64,000 nt of DNA from Pohlia nutans. Its lineage: Eukaryota > Streptophyta > Bryopsida > Bryales > Mniaceae. The translations under genes were made by a program, and so were the position numbers. The stretch is from assembly GCA_022496805.1 (NCBI GenBank), contig CM040085.1, positions 22,845,811 through 22,909,810 of the forward strand, in the 5' to 3' direction. Under the pieces are notes generated by a model that did no database searches, was not told the DNA's origin, and saw nothing but the letters and a program-made list of their open reading frames with translations. Of this stretch, positions 22,277-35,900 are shown piece after piece (the stretch's first letter is position 1; every line of letters begins with the position of its first letter).

Positions 22277-22601
22277 CCCCTAAATGTACCGATCCTTTGA
22301 ACACAAGTAGATGCTAGCTCAAAAATAGATATTAGCATGATTCATATGTACACGAGGTGTACATAAGAGGACCATTGCAGGTATAAAATCTACCCAACAA
22401 ATTTGACAGACTTGCATTTGGAGGTCTCTATAATATTATCAACATCTCCCCATCATAAGAGATTTACTTTAATTGGTACATAATTTTATAGGCTTGCAAA
22501 GGTGACTTGGATGAAAGTCATCCGAGATTGTATGAGAAAGTTACAAGGCTTTGAATCCATTCATGATTCAGTTTCTGGACGTTGGGACGTTTAGGGGTTA
22601 A
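22273..22601. mobile_element. TTAA element abutting the previous one
   Basis: 329 bases, left TTAACCCCTAAATGTACCGA and right TTGGGACGTTTAGGGGTTAA. The terminal repeats agree for about 12 bases. The left TTAA is the right TTAA of the family A element, so the two are head to tail on one target site. Confidence 0.8.
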
Positions 22602-24590
22602 TTTGTGTCGGAGCTGCTACCATGTTACGGTAAACACCATGCAAGCTTTCTACAATGAATGTGAGACTTTCGTGTCGGTTTTTTTTCCGTATCCATCTCC
22701 TCTACTCAAGAATGTTATGACTCAAGAATGTTATGAGAGCTTTTGAGTGCCCCAGTCAGTTGTGTATTAAACTTGTCTGACCGTCAAAATGGTGTCTGGG
22801 GTGCTTGGCTCTGTATGTTACATACGTTGCTCATGGTATCTGCACAGGACCAAGTGCATGTGAATCCCACAGAGTAACTTACTACGTACTGTGTGTGTGT
22901 CAGTTTGAGTATCTGTGACAGACTCGCTCTATGTCCCAGGTGCTGACGTGGCATGATTGATTTTTTTCGCTGTCCTGACGACACTCTCGGAAGTCGGGCT
23001 CTGTCGAAAAAAAAAAACCCAAAAAAAAATGTTGGTTGCTCTCATATGCACCATGACATTATATTATTCGCTATCGCTCACATGCGTGCATGTGCTTGTG
23101 CGCAAGATTCAATGAGGCTTCTGGCATAAAAATTGCAGGCCAATCTGATAGAGTGTGCAACAAACTTCGCCTCCCGGGGAGAGAGGTTTCAGCACTTGTC
23201 GGGACGCGACGACCAATAATTTCAGCCCCAAAACATACCTATTTGGGAGATCGTGGGACAAGATGGCAACACATTAACATTCTTGTTAGGCTATTTGGTC
23301 TTGTCCCGTTGACTTCCATTCTCGGTCGATGGTTTTGGGAGTACATCACAAATGATCAACAAGATGAGAGGGACTATTTTATTTTTTTAAATAGTGCTTC
23401 TATGTCCTTTTATTATTTATTGCCAAATGGTACATTTTCTCATGTCCCATTGTACAATGAATAATGCCCTCTAATCAATTTTGACCAATCACATCATTGA
23501 ATTTATTTTTAAAATATACTATGGCCAAAATCATCTTCTCTATAAAGCTTTTCTAAACTAATGTACATTTCCTCATACATAGAAAATTTTGATTTTGAAA
23601 TATGTGGAGTTTCAGTTAGATTAAACTCTATTGATTTCAAAGAAGAATAATAACTCTAAGCAATTATGTATGAAGAATCTACTATAGGTAGAGGGCAAGG
23701 TTGGCACATTTTATGCCATGTTTTTTAATTTATTTCAAAAAAAAAGTTTGACAAATGGAATGTTTGCAAAAAATATCCCAAAATTCTTTTTTTCACCAAA
23801 CGAAAATCTTACTTTGAAAAAAAAGATCATCATAAAATTCAGCATTTATTTCTAGAATTCTTTTTCAACCCTCCACCTATGATATTATAAGCGTAGCTCT
23901 ATTGTACCCGGCTGTCATGGTCAGCAAAAATAATTATAAAAAGAGAAACCTAACCTTATTGAAAATTACATTTTTCAAAAAAAAACTATTTTCTATGGTG
24001 AAAAAAAAGAATCTTTAAAATATCTATAGAATCTCATAGAATGTTTGCATCATTTCGAAAAATTAAACAGATATTAGGCATTAGTTGTTGACCTTGCCTT
24101 CCGAGTACGGTAGTATGTAAACCACATTACACTATGGGAGTGAGAATTGTTGGGTTGTTTCATGATTTAGTGCCATCCTCAAGCTATGTTATACAGTAAT
24201 TAATCCAAGTGAATGAGTAGAGCTTTCTATTTGAACTAGATAGACTTTGGGGATATCAACAGAGGTTTCTTTAGGGCAAAATATCACCATGTTGCACCAG
24301 AACAAAAAGCAAAATTATTTGGCTAAAAAATGACCAAAAACCATAAATTTCTTTGCCTTAAAACTTCAAATAAATAAATAATAAATAATAAACAAAGAAA
24401 CTTGGATGAAATCGATGAGTTGTGAATGAAAATAATACAAAATTGTAGATATGTGATATTTTCTATCCAATATGTGGAGGAATGTTGAAATTTGGAGCAC
24501 AACTATAACATATTATATCGCCACTTTGGCACTTCATGAAAATGAAAAGATAAAAATAAAAATGCCCTGGCCATCAATACTCTGCAAAAA
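22602..24590. other. AT-rich spacer
   Basis: No gene recognised. A 124-residue plus-strand frame at 23090-23464 has no family resemblance and a composition like the surrounding spacer. Confidence 0.45.
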
Positions 24591-24607
24591 ACTTGGTCTC
24601 TCAAAAG

Positions 24608-24887
24608 GGATTTCTCTAGAACCCCCAGTGGTCTTGAATGAATGGGGACAAAAGTGCCCCCTATTTTTGTCCGGTTCAGGCCCCACCTTAAAAAACAACC
24701 CCCTCCTACAATGGTTTTTTATTCCCAAGTAGGACCTCCTAGGGTAATTTGGGGCCGTAGGCCCCAAATTACCAAAAAAAATTGCCAAAAAAAGCACCAA
24801 AGGTGCCCAAAATGGAAATTCCAGAAACAAGGAGGGGTGGATGAATAGTGCCTGCATTCAAGACCACCGGGGGATTTAGAGATGGGG
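24608..24887. mobile_element. Mutator-like MITE, 9-base target duplication
   Basis: TCTCAAAAG lies at both 24599-24607 and 24888-24896. Between them the ends are inverted: ...ACCCCCAGTGGTCTTGAATG at the left and CATTCAAGACCACCGGGGGA at the right, over about 33 bases. A 9-base duplication with long terminal repeats fits Mutator-like elements. Non-coding. Confidence 0.72.
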
Positions 24888-25382
24888 TCTCAAAAGCGAG
24901 TGAAAGCTCCCTTTGTGTAAAAAAATTAAAAATTAATATATATATATTTTTATTTTATTTTTATTTTTTATATTTTTTATATTTTTTTGTTATTAAAAAA
25001 AAGCGAGTGAATGATAATTCCTTTTGCAGTGGTTTAATAAAGTGGATCACTTGTGTCCCAAAAAAAAAAACAATAAAAAAGCGAGTGAAAGATGACTCCT
25101 CTTGAAATGAAAAATATTCTTCTGAAATAAAATAAAAACAACAAATGGCTTTTACCCATGTGAAGAGGCCCACTTCTGCCAATGGAATGCTCTACTTTCT
25201 TGCCATGGATACTTCCTATGAACAACGAACATTGGACAGTCAGTACTGACGGTTTCCATCTTCATGTTGTGATAATTAAAGTGCAGTGATTTTTTCCTTT
25301 TTAATTCATGTAATAAGTTACCTAATGTTTAGGTCCTGAAGATTCAATACTTTTTTGTTAAAATTTTATTTCCAAGTCACAT

Positions 25383-25574
25383 AACGTTCTTTAGAGGTCC
25401 ACTGTCGCACCTCCGAGTATGAAGCATCTGTTAGGGGATTAGAGGAATCATAGAGAATTTTCTTTAACTTCAGCTACTTGTAGAGGGTTGGAAAGTTGAA
25501 TTATTTTATTAGCAGTTTCTCTACATTGTTGCTACAGTGTAAAGGGTGTAGTCCAACAAGAGCTAAAGAATGTT
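25383..25574. mobile_element. Possible degenerate MITE (TAACRTTCTTTAG ends)
   Basis: TAACGTTCTTTAGAGG at the left pairs with AGAGCTAAAGAATGTTA at the right, resembling the TAAGGTTCTTTAGCC family at 15080 and 54641. Interior similarity is weak. Confidence 0.4.
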
Positions 25575-25577
25575 AAT

Positions 25578-25818
25578 TTTATGAGTTTATTTTTTCAGAG
25601 CAAATTTAGACTAAAATCTTTGAAAATTTGGTAAATCACTCCAATATGAAAAGAGGCATAATTTTTTCACAAATCATTCCCTTTATAATCAGATCACACA
25701 TGCATAGAGCTATCTTGCCATAGAATTTTGTTGTATTTCTTTTCCTTGAAAAAAAGTGCATGACAGAAGAGAAAACGTGGATGAAATCTGTACAGTTGGT
25801 CCTTTTGGGGTTAATGTT
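25578..25818. mobile_element. Partial family B TTAA element
   Basis: Matches the right half of the family B copy at 56014 (ATGAAATGAGGCATAA-like, CACATGCATAGAGCTA, AAAGTGCATGA, CGTGGATGAAATCTGTACA) and ends GGTCCTTTTGGGGTTAA. The left half is missing. Confidence 0.65.
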
Positions 25819-26019
25819 AAGCTCATTTTCATTATCAAACTTGGTAAAGGTCAAAACTAAAAGAAAATTATTATTCCAAAAACGCACAAAACATATTCAT
25901 ATCATATAGTTTATGGCTCAATTTGACACTTGGTTGCCTAATCAAATATCGATTTTATAAATTTAGATTCGATACATGTTGTATATTCTACTAGTGGGAA
26001 TGTGGGATGAGTGTACAAG

Positions 26020-26118
26020 AGATTGTATGTAGCTAAGGATTGTAGGAACGTCCAAGTGATTGCGATTACAGCGATCACTTGGACACTCCTACGAATCCTT
26101 GCACATATCGGTAATCTC
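26020..26118. repeat. Short hairpin, loop about 7 bases
   Basis: The inner arms are GGAACGTCCAAGTGATTGCG and CGATCACTTGGACACTCC, extending outward with mismatches (GGATTGTA/TACGAATCC). It is either a small foldback transposon or a small-RNA precursor; nothing in the sequence decides between them. Confidence 0.6.
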
Positions 26119-26724
26119 TCACACACCCATTCTAATAGTGTTGAAAAAATTCTTTTTGAAAAATCTTCAAAAGCAATTTCTTAAACAAGTAGCATTTCGA
26201 AAATGAATTAGCCCTTAAATAATCGGAGGTAGTTTTGTTCAAAAAACACACTAAAATTGTCATTTCTAGTGCAGTGAGCATAAATATATATACAAAATCT
26301 TCAATTCTTGAAAAATTTGAGATGTTAAATATAAATTGACAAAATTTATAAAGTTAATAAAATAGATTTGAATACGGATTTGTTCGCTATATTAGAAACA
26401 CAACATAAGCGTCACAAATTAATTTTAAAATAAATCTTGAATTTAAATTGAAGCCACTTTTTACTTGAAGATGTATTGTAACATTTTTGCAAGGTTACTT
26501 TATAAAATTTGGATTTATTTTTATGAAAAATGATGATGAATTTCTAAGCCTAATATAAATTTCTCATGAACTCACTTTAACAAACTTCATGCTATTGTAT
26601 GTAGAGTGGTTTATGGTTTTATGACTGTAATTGATGGAAAAATTCTAATTCCAAAATTTTTAAAATCCATTGTTTACGATATTTTTATAGTAGGATTTTG
26701 TAATTGGCGTGGCATTTGATTTTC

Positions 26725-28191
<1,467 letters not shown>

Positions 28192-28554
28192 GGGTCGCTT
28201 TACACTATGGCCGAAGGTCAAGAGGCCGTCAATTTCCACCAATCAAATTGCAAGAATCCAAGAATTCGGCCTCTTGACCCTTCACACTAGAGGCCAAAGT
28301 TCAAAGGCCACCATCCTCCAAAATGCCTACATGGCAACACTTTTTTGACCAAGGCGACGGACTCTCGAAGGAAGTTTGGGTCGGACAGGAATGGAAACCC
28401 AAACTATAGTCGAGAGACCGTCGATTTATTTGCATAAAAAATCAAAACTATATTTTATTGCCTATTTTCAACCCATTTCTTTGGACTCTTAGCAAAGTTT
28501 GGCCACTCAATCCCACGGCCTCTCGACTTGGATGGCCATAGTGTGAAGCGGCCC
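28192..28554. mobile_element. PIF/Harbinger-like MITE with TAA duplication
   Basis: The left end is GGGTCGCTTTACACTATGGC and the right, read inversely, GGGCCGCTTCACACTATGGC. TAA flanks both ends. A 3-base TAA/TTA target and a GGGCC start fit the PIF/Harbinger (Tourist) type. Interior AGGTCAAGAGGCC is inversely repeated near 28270. Confidence 0.82.
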
Positions 28555-31500
28555 TAAATTTGAAGGTGTAAGTTGTGTTCATGAACTGCGGGAGCTGTGA
28601 GTGTCCAAATGACAATTGGATTTTTGCATAAGATGTGTAATCATTGCGGACAAGTGTCAACCTCATAATTGAAACATCATTTCATCACAGATTATGAACT
28701 ATTTTCATTTCCAATGACCAAAATTTAGTCAGCTCGGCATTGAGCAATCTGCATTTCTGCAAAGGAATCACCCAATGAAGAGAGTGTTGCAAGATAGGGC
28801 TATCTGTGTCTCCAGACAAATGAAAAAAGCCTGTTTTCAAGAATCAAGTTGAGTGCATGATCAGTTTGGTTATTCCAGCAGCCAATGGGAGCAACGTCTG
28901 CGCTGTATATTTAGCCAATCTATTCTGCAGTGAGCACTTGGACGTAGATCTTCCACATTTAGATGCCCAAATCCGGGTTCCCTTTTCCGTTCTTTAGTAG
29001 ACTAATCATGCATAAATTTACAGACCCTGCTTTTCCAAACAAAAATATATAAGTTTACTCACCAAGTACGGTCCTGTGACATTTGAACTTGGTACGGTCT
29101 TTCTTTGGACTGTCTTTCCTTTTCATGAGCTCCTTATTGTCTATTTTAGCTCTTGAAAGACGGAACGCCTGGCGGGAATACAAAATTTGCATTAGTTAGA
29201 GGAAAAAGAATAGAGTTAACCGAAAAGAAGAGAGAATACATGTTAGGTGAGGTGAGGCGGACCGGTATCTAAGGCAGCCAAGCAAACTGGCATGGTTTTC
29301 AAGGAATCCACAATAGAAAGGAGTGTGAACTAGTTTTTCTGTCATAAAGGAGGCAAAACTGAGACTAAGGTGAGTTCACAGAGAGCCAAGGTTTGGAGGC
29401 GATGGCCCACATCCAATTTGAGATAATGGCAAGATATGTGGCAAACTTGTGATATAATTAGGTGACTGGTTTGATTAGGTGGCTCTGACAACTTGAACTG
29501 ACTTGCAAACTTGAACTGAACTTGAACTGACTTTAAAATTGAAGTTGGAGGTTGTTGGGTGCACCATTTGATTTGATTTCTGTTACACTCGAAGAGGACA
29601 TAAACTTTGGTTTCCTTATATTTTGGGGGTCATATCACCTGTTCTAATTTCGGTTAACTCAAATGCCATCTTGAACCAAACGAAGTATGATCATGAGTGT
29701 CATTTGAGTGCACATGTAAACTGTACACTCAGAACTCTTTTATATCACACCTTTGGTAACCAACTGCATGTACATGAGTTCAGAACTTGGCACACGAAAA
29801 GTGTGTCCAACCACATGTGTACACAATAATAGCAAATATTCTCTTCAGATATTGAAATGTGATACTGGAGAGTGTGATAATCACGAGTCCAGAGTGTACT
29901 TGGCCAGTGCAACAATTTTTCTAATAGGGTGTTGATATGGCAGGTGTGGATTGTTTAACCACCGAGAAGGTGATCGATGGACGGAGACATTTTGATACCA
30001 TACCTCCAACTCAAGCATTCCAGACCGTACAAGCTCAATAACAAAAGAATTTCCTGACGTAAGTTCGCTGTCACAATGTTTTGTGTGTCTAGTTTTAAAA
30101 TTATATAAACCTTGTTCAGACTTCAGACTTTGACATGCAAGTACACCTGCACCGATCCCACAATGGTGTTTGAACTTCGTGTTAAAATGCTTAAAATATC
30201 AAATTTCACACTAAATGAATTTTTGTGGTAATTAGAGTTATCCGCAAAGTCATTGAAAAGTGGGTGACTGGACCGGACTTTGAGTGAACAATAGATTTGT
30301 TCCCCAAAAAAGAGCTTGTGTCGAGAACTAAAAACAAATGTTGGGTGCAATGTTTGAAAGCACCAAAAACAGTGCTAAAAAACTTATGACCCAAGTTTTC
30401 TTGCGCGCCCCGGAGTTTTCTGGCAACAGTCCAGCCTGACACCGCAGACCATCTGGGTTTAGTAAGCTTTCTCCTATGCGACAGGCTCTGACTCACACTA
30501 AATCAAGGCACTCACCCAACCTTTCTCTCCCGGGAATGACTCTGGTTGAATTTATGTTTCCAACAATTTTACAGATAACTCAATTGTGGCTAAACTTAGC
30601 CAGTTTGGGATCAACAGACTCACTCACTATATGTTGATAAGCAGAACCAACACATGAGAAGGGAGAAGTGGACATACCTAACTGAGGACAAGAATACCAA
30701 GGGCTTTTAAAATTATTTCAGTTTGTCTTTTGCTTGCCGAAACGTACGGTATATATATATATTCCGACATCCAGAGTGTTCCCAGGATAAACAAAGCACA
30801 GCGTCTGACACTCACAAGTGGTTCATTTGGGTACACATATGCTTGAGTAGTACAGAAGGAAGCAAACATGATCGCAGGGGAGCTTCCTCATCCCCACATT
30901 CAGCAGTAAGTTGCCATGTCCCAGTCACAAGCTGAAGCACAGACAAAGCAAATGCAAGCCCCATGTCAGATATACATATATCAATTGTCCATTCTGTATA
31001 TATGCGGACCGTGACGTACTGTACAGTACACTGAAACGTACTACTGCACATATATATCGTGGTATCTCCAGTTGTAAGCACCCCAGAGAAGTATTTCCTA
31101 CGCATGAAAGTTGATATATTCGTTTCTTTTTAATAATTCTCCCATGCCTGATTGTTGTACAATGATGGCAGGAACAAAGGTCCCATACATGCCATGCAAT
31201 GCGGGTTCAAACAATTGTGCTGCCAATCTAAAGCCAGGGTGATTCACAACAATATGCATAGCCATCGAGTTTCATAAAAACCTGAGTAAAAACCATACCA
31301 CTGTGTTTGATAAGCATGATTACATGTCCATTTTTGTGCAATCTTTTACATGTTCATACACAAGATGCATCCCAAAGGTAAGTATATATATCCAAACGAC
31401 GACATGTTTCCAGCATCATTTACTTACCAAAGGCGTTCAGAACTTCAGATCTAGTAACTCACCCCAATTTATGAACAGCTTTGTGCACTGCAACGACCAC

Positions 31501-31990
31501 AGCAAACACACAAAATGGCGGTCATTTCATCAAGATGCCTGCCACTAAGGTTGCAAAAAACTGAGTTGCCCTGTCATTCCTTAACCATTAATTCTTGTCT
31601 CAACGGAGTTCACTAAGTTTGATTTCCTTTAAAGGTTTCGGCATCATTGATACCGGTAGGGTTTCAATGTTTAGGTTTTTACATTGAATTGTTCGTTCTG
31701 GTACTGAGATTGTAAAAATTATTGTTCCACCCTCGGTAGCTAGTGTTCATTCTAAAGCCCAAAGACACTATTGCAATCTCTTAAAGCTTTCAAAGCAAGA
31801 AAGACACTAGGGTTTCAATATCGAAGAAAATCTGTGGAAAAAGTTCTGCCACATCGGGAAGCAATGAGGCTATCATCTTTGCACCTCAGCATCGAACCGT
31901 GAAATAATTGCCCTAAAAGCGAACAAGAAAGACTCGGGATGTTTATCAACGACAATGTCAAAAGACCTCTTGCAGCATCTCATAATTTGT
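28555..31990. other. Gene-poor spacer
   Basis: No gene recognised. 30234-30584 has AGAGTTATCCGCAAAGTCA and a diverged inverse GATAACTC, perhaps an old AGAGTTATCC foldback. Around 30750-31060 there are short TA runs only. Confidence 0.4.
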
Positions 31991-32123
31991 ACTAGATAGA
32001 GTACTCCATGGGCTCTGCTACAACATGTAGTGGGTGCATGCTATCTCCAAGTTGCGAAGTGACGAGGTGGTAGCATGCACCCACTACAAGACATGGCGAG
32101 TCCATGGAGTACTCTATCTAGCA
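31991..32123. repeat. Long imperfect hairpin, miRNA-precursor-like
   Basis: Arms of about 55 bases at 31991-32045 and 32068-32123 pair with a few mismatches and a 22-base loop. Both arms carry TAGATAGAGTACTCCATGG or its inverse and TAGTGGGTGCATGCTA or its inverse. No transposon terminal repeat or target duplication is evident. Size and mismatch pattern fit a plant MIR-type stem, but a small MITE is an equal alternative. No known miRNA was recognised. Confidence 0.6.
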
Positions 32124-32986
32124 TAGCCTACGACACATGTCACATCAGTAGAGTCTTATTTTGAGGAATACACTATGGAGAGTTCAGAATAGAAAGAGAC
32201 GAGGAGTTGTCTGCAAAGATTTGGAATACACTACGAAGATTGTGTGCATAGGAAAATACATTACGGGTTATAATTGTACTGCTTAGAACCAAGCTTCACA
32301 ACTGAAGCTGCCACAACTGTTCCTGATTTCCTGGAGTAGTCTATGCACACAATTTCTCTTGCAGCATCTCAAAATGCATTCTCATTTATGCCACCCCTTT
32401 ACCAGTGTTGCATTGAGGACGATCTGATGAAATATACATTTGTAGTGAAGGGTATTGATTTTTGGAGAATTTTGAAGTACTATCAAATGAATGGTCGGAC
32501 CTTTACTTATGTTAAAGTAAAGGGTTAGCCATCCAACAATCAGATGCAACTTGCAGGGCCATTCTGGGTGTGAGCAGTGTCAATTAAAGCATAAGCGTCC
32601 ATGATTGGGTCTCCAAAAAAAAGAACTGTTAAAAAGCAGGAGGAACATAAGAAATAGCACATGACACAAAACATCTTGTTATCCCTCTCTTTATTAACAA
32701 AGTGTAGACCTCAAGAGTGTCAACCTCATCTGTAATGGGATGACACCAAAGAATTATAATTAGATAAGAGCAATGTTACCCTCTCTTGCATCCATGATCA
32801 AACTGTCTTAACTCTACACGATCACCGATGCACTGCACGAGCCTTCAGAGCAGGCATTCTCCTGACCCAAATACTGTTAATTCTAAGCATTCAAAATTTG
32901 TTTTCGACATCTACATAATCCTAGTATAGAGCTACGTCACATGCACATGAAGTAATCGTACTCGCAAAGCGTTACTCCCTATCAAC

Positions 32987-35900
32987 CTAATAATACATTG
33001 TGGCCTGAGCGTCTTGTTTCATTGCACTTCCTATGGAGGAGAATAGCCCAGCTGCTTGTGCTGGCAGCATATCACCAAACATAGAAATAGCGGCAGCGCC
33101 CTTGTCTTTGAATCGGCCTACTTGCCCGTCACTAAGCAGCTTCCCGAGCGTGCCCTCCCCAAACTTAGTTCCCACCTGCAAATTACATCAAAACATTGAA
33201 TTGACTTCCATTGCACTTTAAAAATGGACAGGGTCACCTCCAGTGTCTACATCAAAACTAGCTTGCTGGTTTACCTTTTAAAGATAGTGCGCACTCAATA
33301 ACTTAATCTACTATGTTTTGAATAGAAGAAATAGACTAATCTCATATGAATCAGTAGCTCAAGAATATAATCATAAGGGGTGGTTCTGCAAATTCACACT
33401 TCTGGGCAATGTGAAATTAATAAAAAGGAAAGTCAGAAATTAACCCTTTAACGCGCTATCGTCAAATAGTGGACGATGAACAGATTGCAATGATTCTGCT
33501 GGCTACTTGCACTAACAATTTTCATCCATCCAATTTTTTTTTGGTTCTTGGGTTAGTTGACCACCATTTGTACAGTGTGGATCTTCAAATTAAGATATTT
33601 TGATTTTTCTAAAAATAGCACAATTGGTTTATGTCAAGTTTCATTCTTAGTTCAAAAAGTGAAACTGTAAACATGATTTTCCAAAATAAGTAGAATCAAA
33701 TAATGGAAACCATACCATCTCATGGTGCGTGTTATTCCAATTACAGTACAATTTTTACTTTTTTTAAATTGTGTTAATTTGGGATTTTTAATTGAATTTC
33801 AAGAGAAAACCTTGCAAAATTAAATAAAAAATATAAATATAAAAATATAAAAAATCCAACCGTATATATGTGATCTTCACATTGACATTTACAACTTTGT
33901 TTTGTACATCAACTCCATTTTTTGTTTTCATCAAACATTTTATAACGAACCTTTGAAAACAGTGTTGAATCGGGACGTTAAAGGGTTAAGTCTCAAATAC
34001 ATAAGTTCCTAGTGAGAAGTAAACCCTATCACAGAGCGCCTTGGCAAATGTCATGTATACAAAATAGAAACACGTACCCCCATGAGTTGTGGCAGGAGCT
34101 TGGCAGACCCTTGAGGATTCTGAGATTGTGAATCCGTAAAGGAAAACGTGGACACATCATCACTATGCAGTGATGCCCTCCAGACTGCATCATTCTCCTC
34201 TTGTGATGGGGTTCGTCGAGACCTTAATGGGGATGCTTTTGTAACTGAAAACAAAGGCGCACTGTAGCCCAATCCACAAACGTGAAATTCTTAGAAAATA
34301 GTCTTGAGCTGATGAAACCCATCAAATAAGTCACCAGATATAACCTCTATTATTCAAATACCTGAAACTTTCTAGATATATCTTCAATAGACACTAGAGA
34401 CATGACATGCACCCCTCAGTCAATGCTTCTTGAGAGTGATCTGAAGCAATAGTAGTTAGTCACGTTTATTAAAGAATCTGATTAAAGTTACAAGTTGATG
34501 ATGTGATGCATTGAAATAAGGTTATTGATGATCCCACAACACTAGTAAGTGAAATCGACACCAGTTGAGTGGTCCACATACCTGATAGGAAGGTAAGTGA
34601 AGCGTGGGACTGTTGCAGACATGTTTAGTGTGTTGGACTCTGCTGTAGATAAAGGTTTTTGTGGAACATTGGTATGAAGACGTTTCAACTGTATCAAGGA
34701 GCCGAAAAGCACTGCACAGCTTTGGTAATACCGCCTTTCCTGCTCCCACAAATATGACTCGTACCTGAAGGACATACCTCAGCTTATTTAAAATGCGCAT
34801 CTCTTAAAAATAAAATTAAATGGTGACATTCAACTACAGGGTCAAAATAAATAGTCGCTTCAAGGACATCAACACTTACGTGGCCCAATCAATAGGGTCG
34901 ATATGATTACGCAAATCATCCAGCAATTTGTTGACCCATCTCTTACGGCCAATATCTGCTTTCAAAGCTGTTTGCGACAAAGAAGCCAGATTCTCGGTTT
35001 CTACTGCTCCAATCTTTTCAAGATGCACTTCTTGTCCACCCGAAAGCACATCCGCGAGGGACTTCAGATCAAAAAGGAGCTGCAGCAATCCCTTCTCAGA
35101 GACACGCGAGTTCATGAAGGAGGAGTGAGACATGAACTTCTCATATATTGTTAAGACCTGCATCCACGTTTTAAACCATCGATCAGGGTAACTGTACCGT
35201 CTAAAACTTCACAATGAAAATAGTGCAGTTTAAAAACAACAAACAGGATGCAAATTCCATGAGCAACCTTGCTATGTCCACGCTTTTGTTCTTGGGATTC
35301 AGTATAACAAATATTGACTGGAAGATCTCGCTAAAGAATGATCTATGAACAAAGGCAGTTGCGAGGTGGCCAAAAGAAACTTACCTTCTCTAGAAGCTCC
35401 CATGCAAACAACTCCAACACAGCTCTGTCTAAAACATGGCCGCCAATCCGGTGAATTTCTCGACAACCCGCGAATAAGAATGCAACGACATAAGGTGATG
35501 GCATAGCTGGCACTGATATTCGTGCTTCTATTTCTTCACCTTCCTCTCCGTAAGTCTTGATTAGAGTCTCCTCCCAGCCCTAAAAGAAATAGAAAAAAAT
35601 TAATCAGGTTGCCTAGAATTGTAAATTAGAGATTCTACGTGCCTAGCTCAATTTTTAATATTTATAACATCTGAGGTAATAATGAACTTCAGAAGAACTG
35701 CCCAGCTAACATTGTCGCACAGCTCAACGTCTCATGCACCCGTTCACTAAAGTCGTTTTCAAACAAGGACCAGGAGTGGTCGTTCCAGAAATGTCACGAG
35801 GATAATCTATGCGATAGAAATGAGAACATACGGGCTTACCTTGAGCGGAGTGGGAGTGGACAAGCATTCATCTTGATGAAGATCTCTCAGAAGGGTGCCA

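Noticed and set aside
23090..23464. 124-residue plus-strand open frame
   Set aside because: No family resemblance, no splice partners, spacer-like composition.
34245..34261. Alternative COG1 exon 5 acceptor at TTTTCAG before TTACAAAAGC
   Set aside because: It has the better pyrimidine tract but gives an in-frame stop with the phase 2 donor of exon 4; the acceptor 17 bases upstream keeps the frame.
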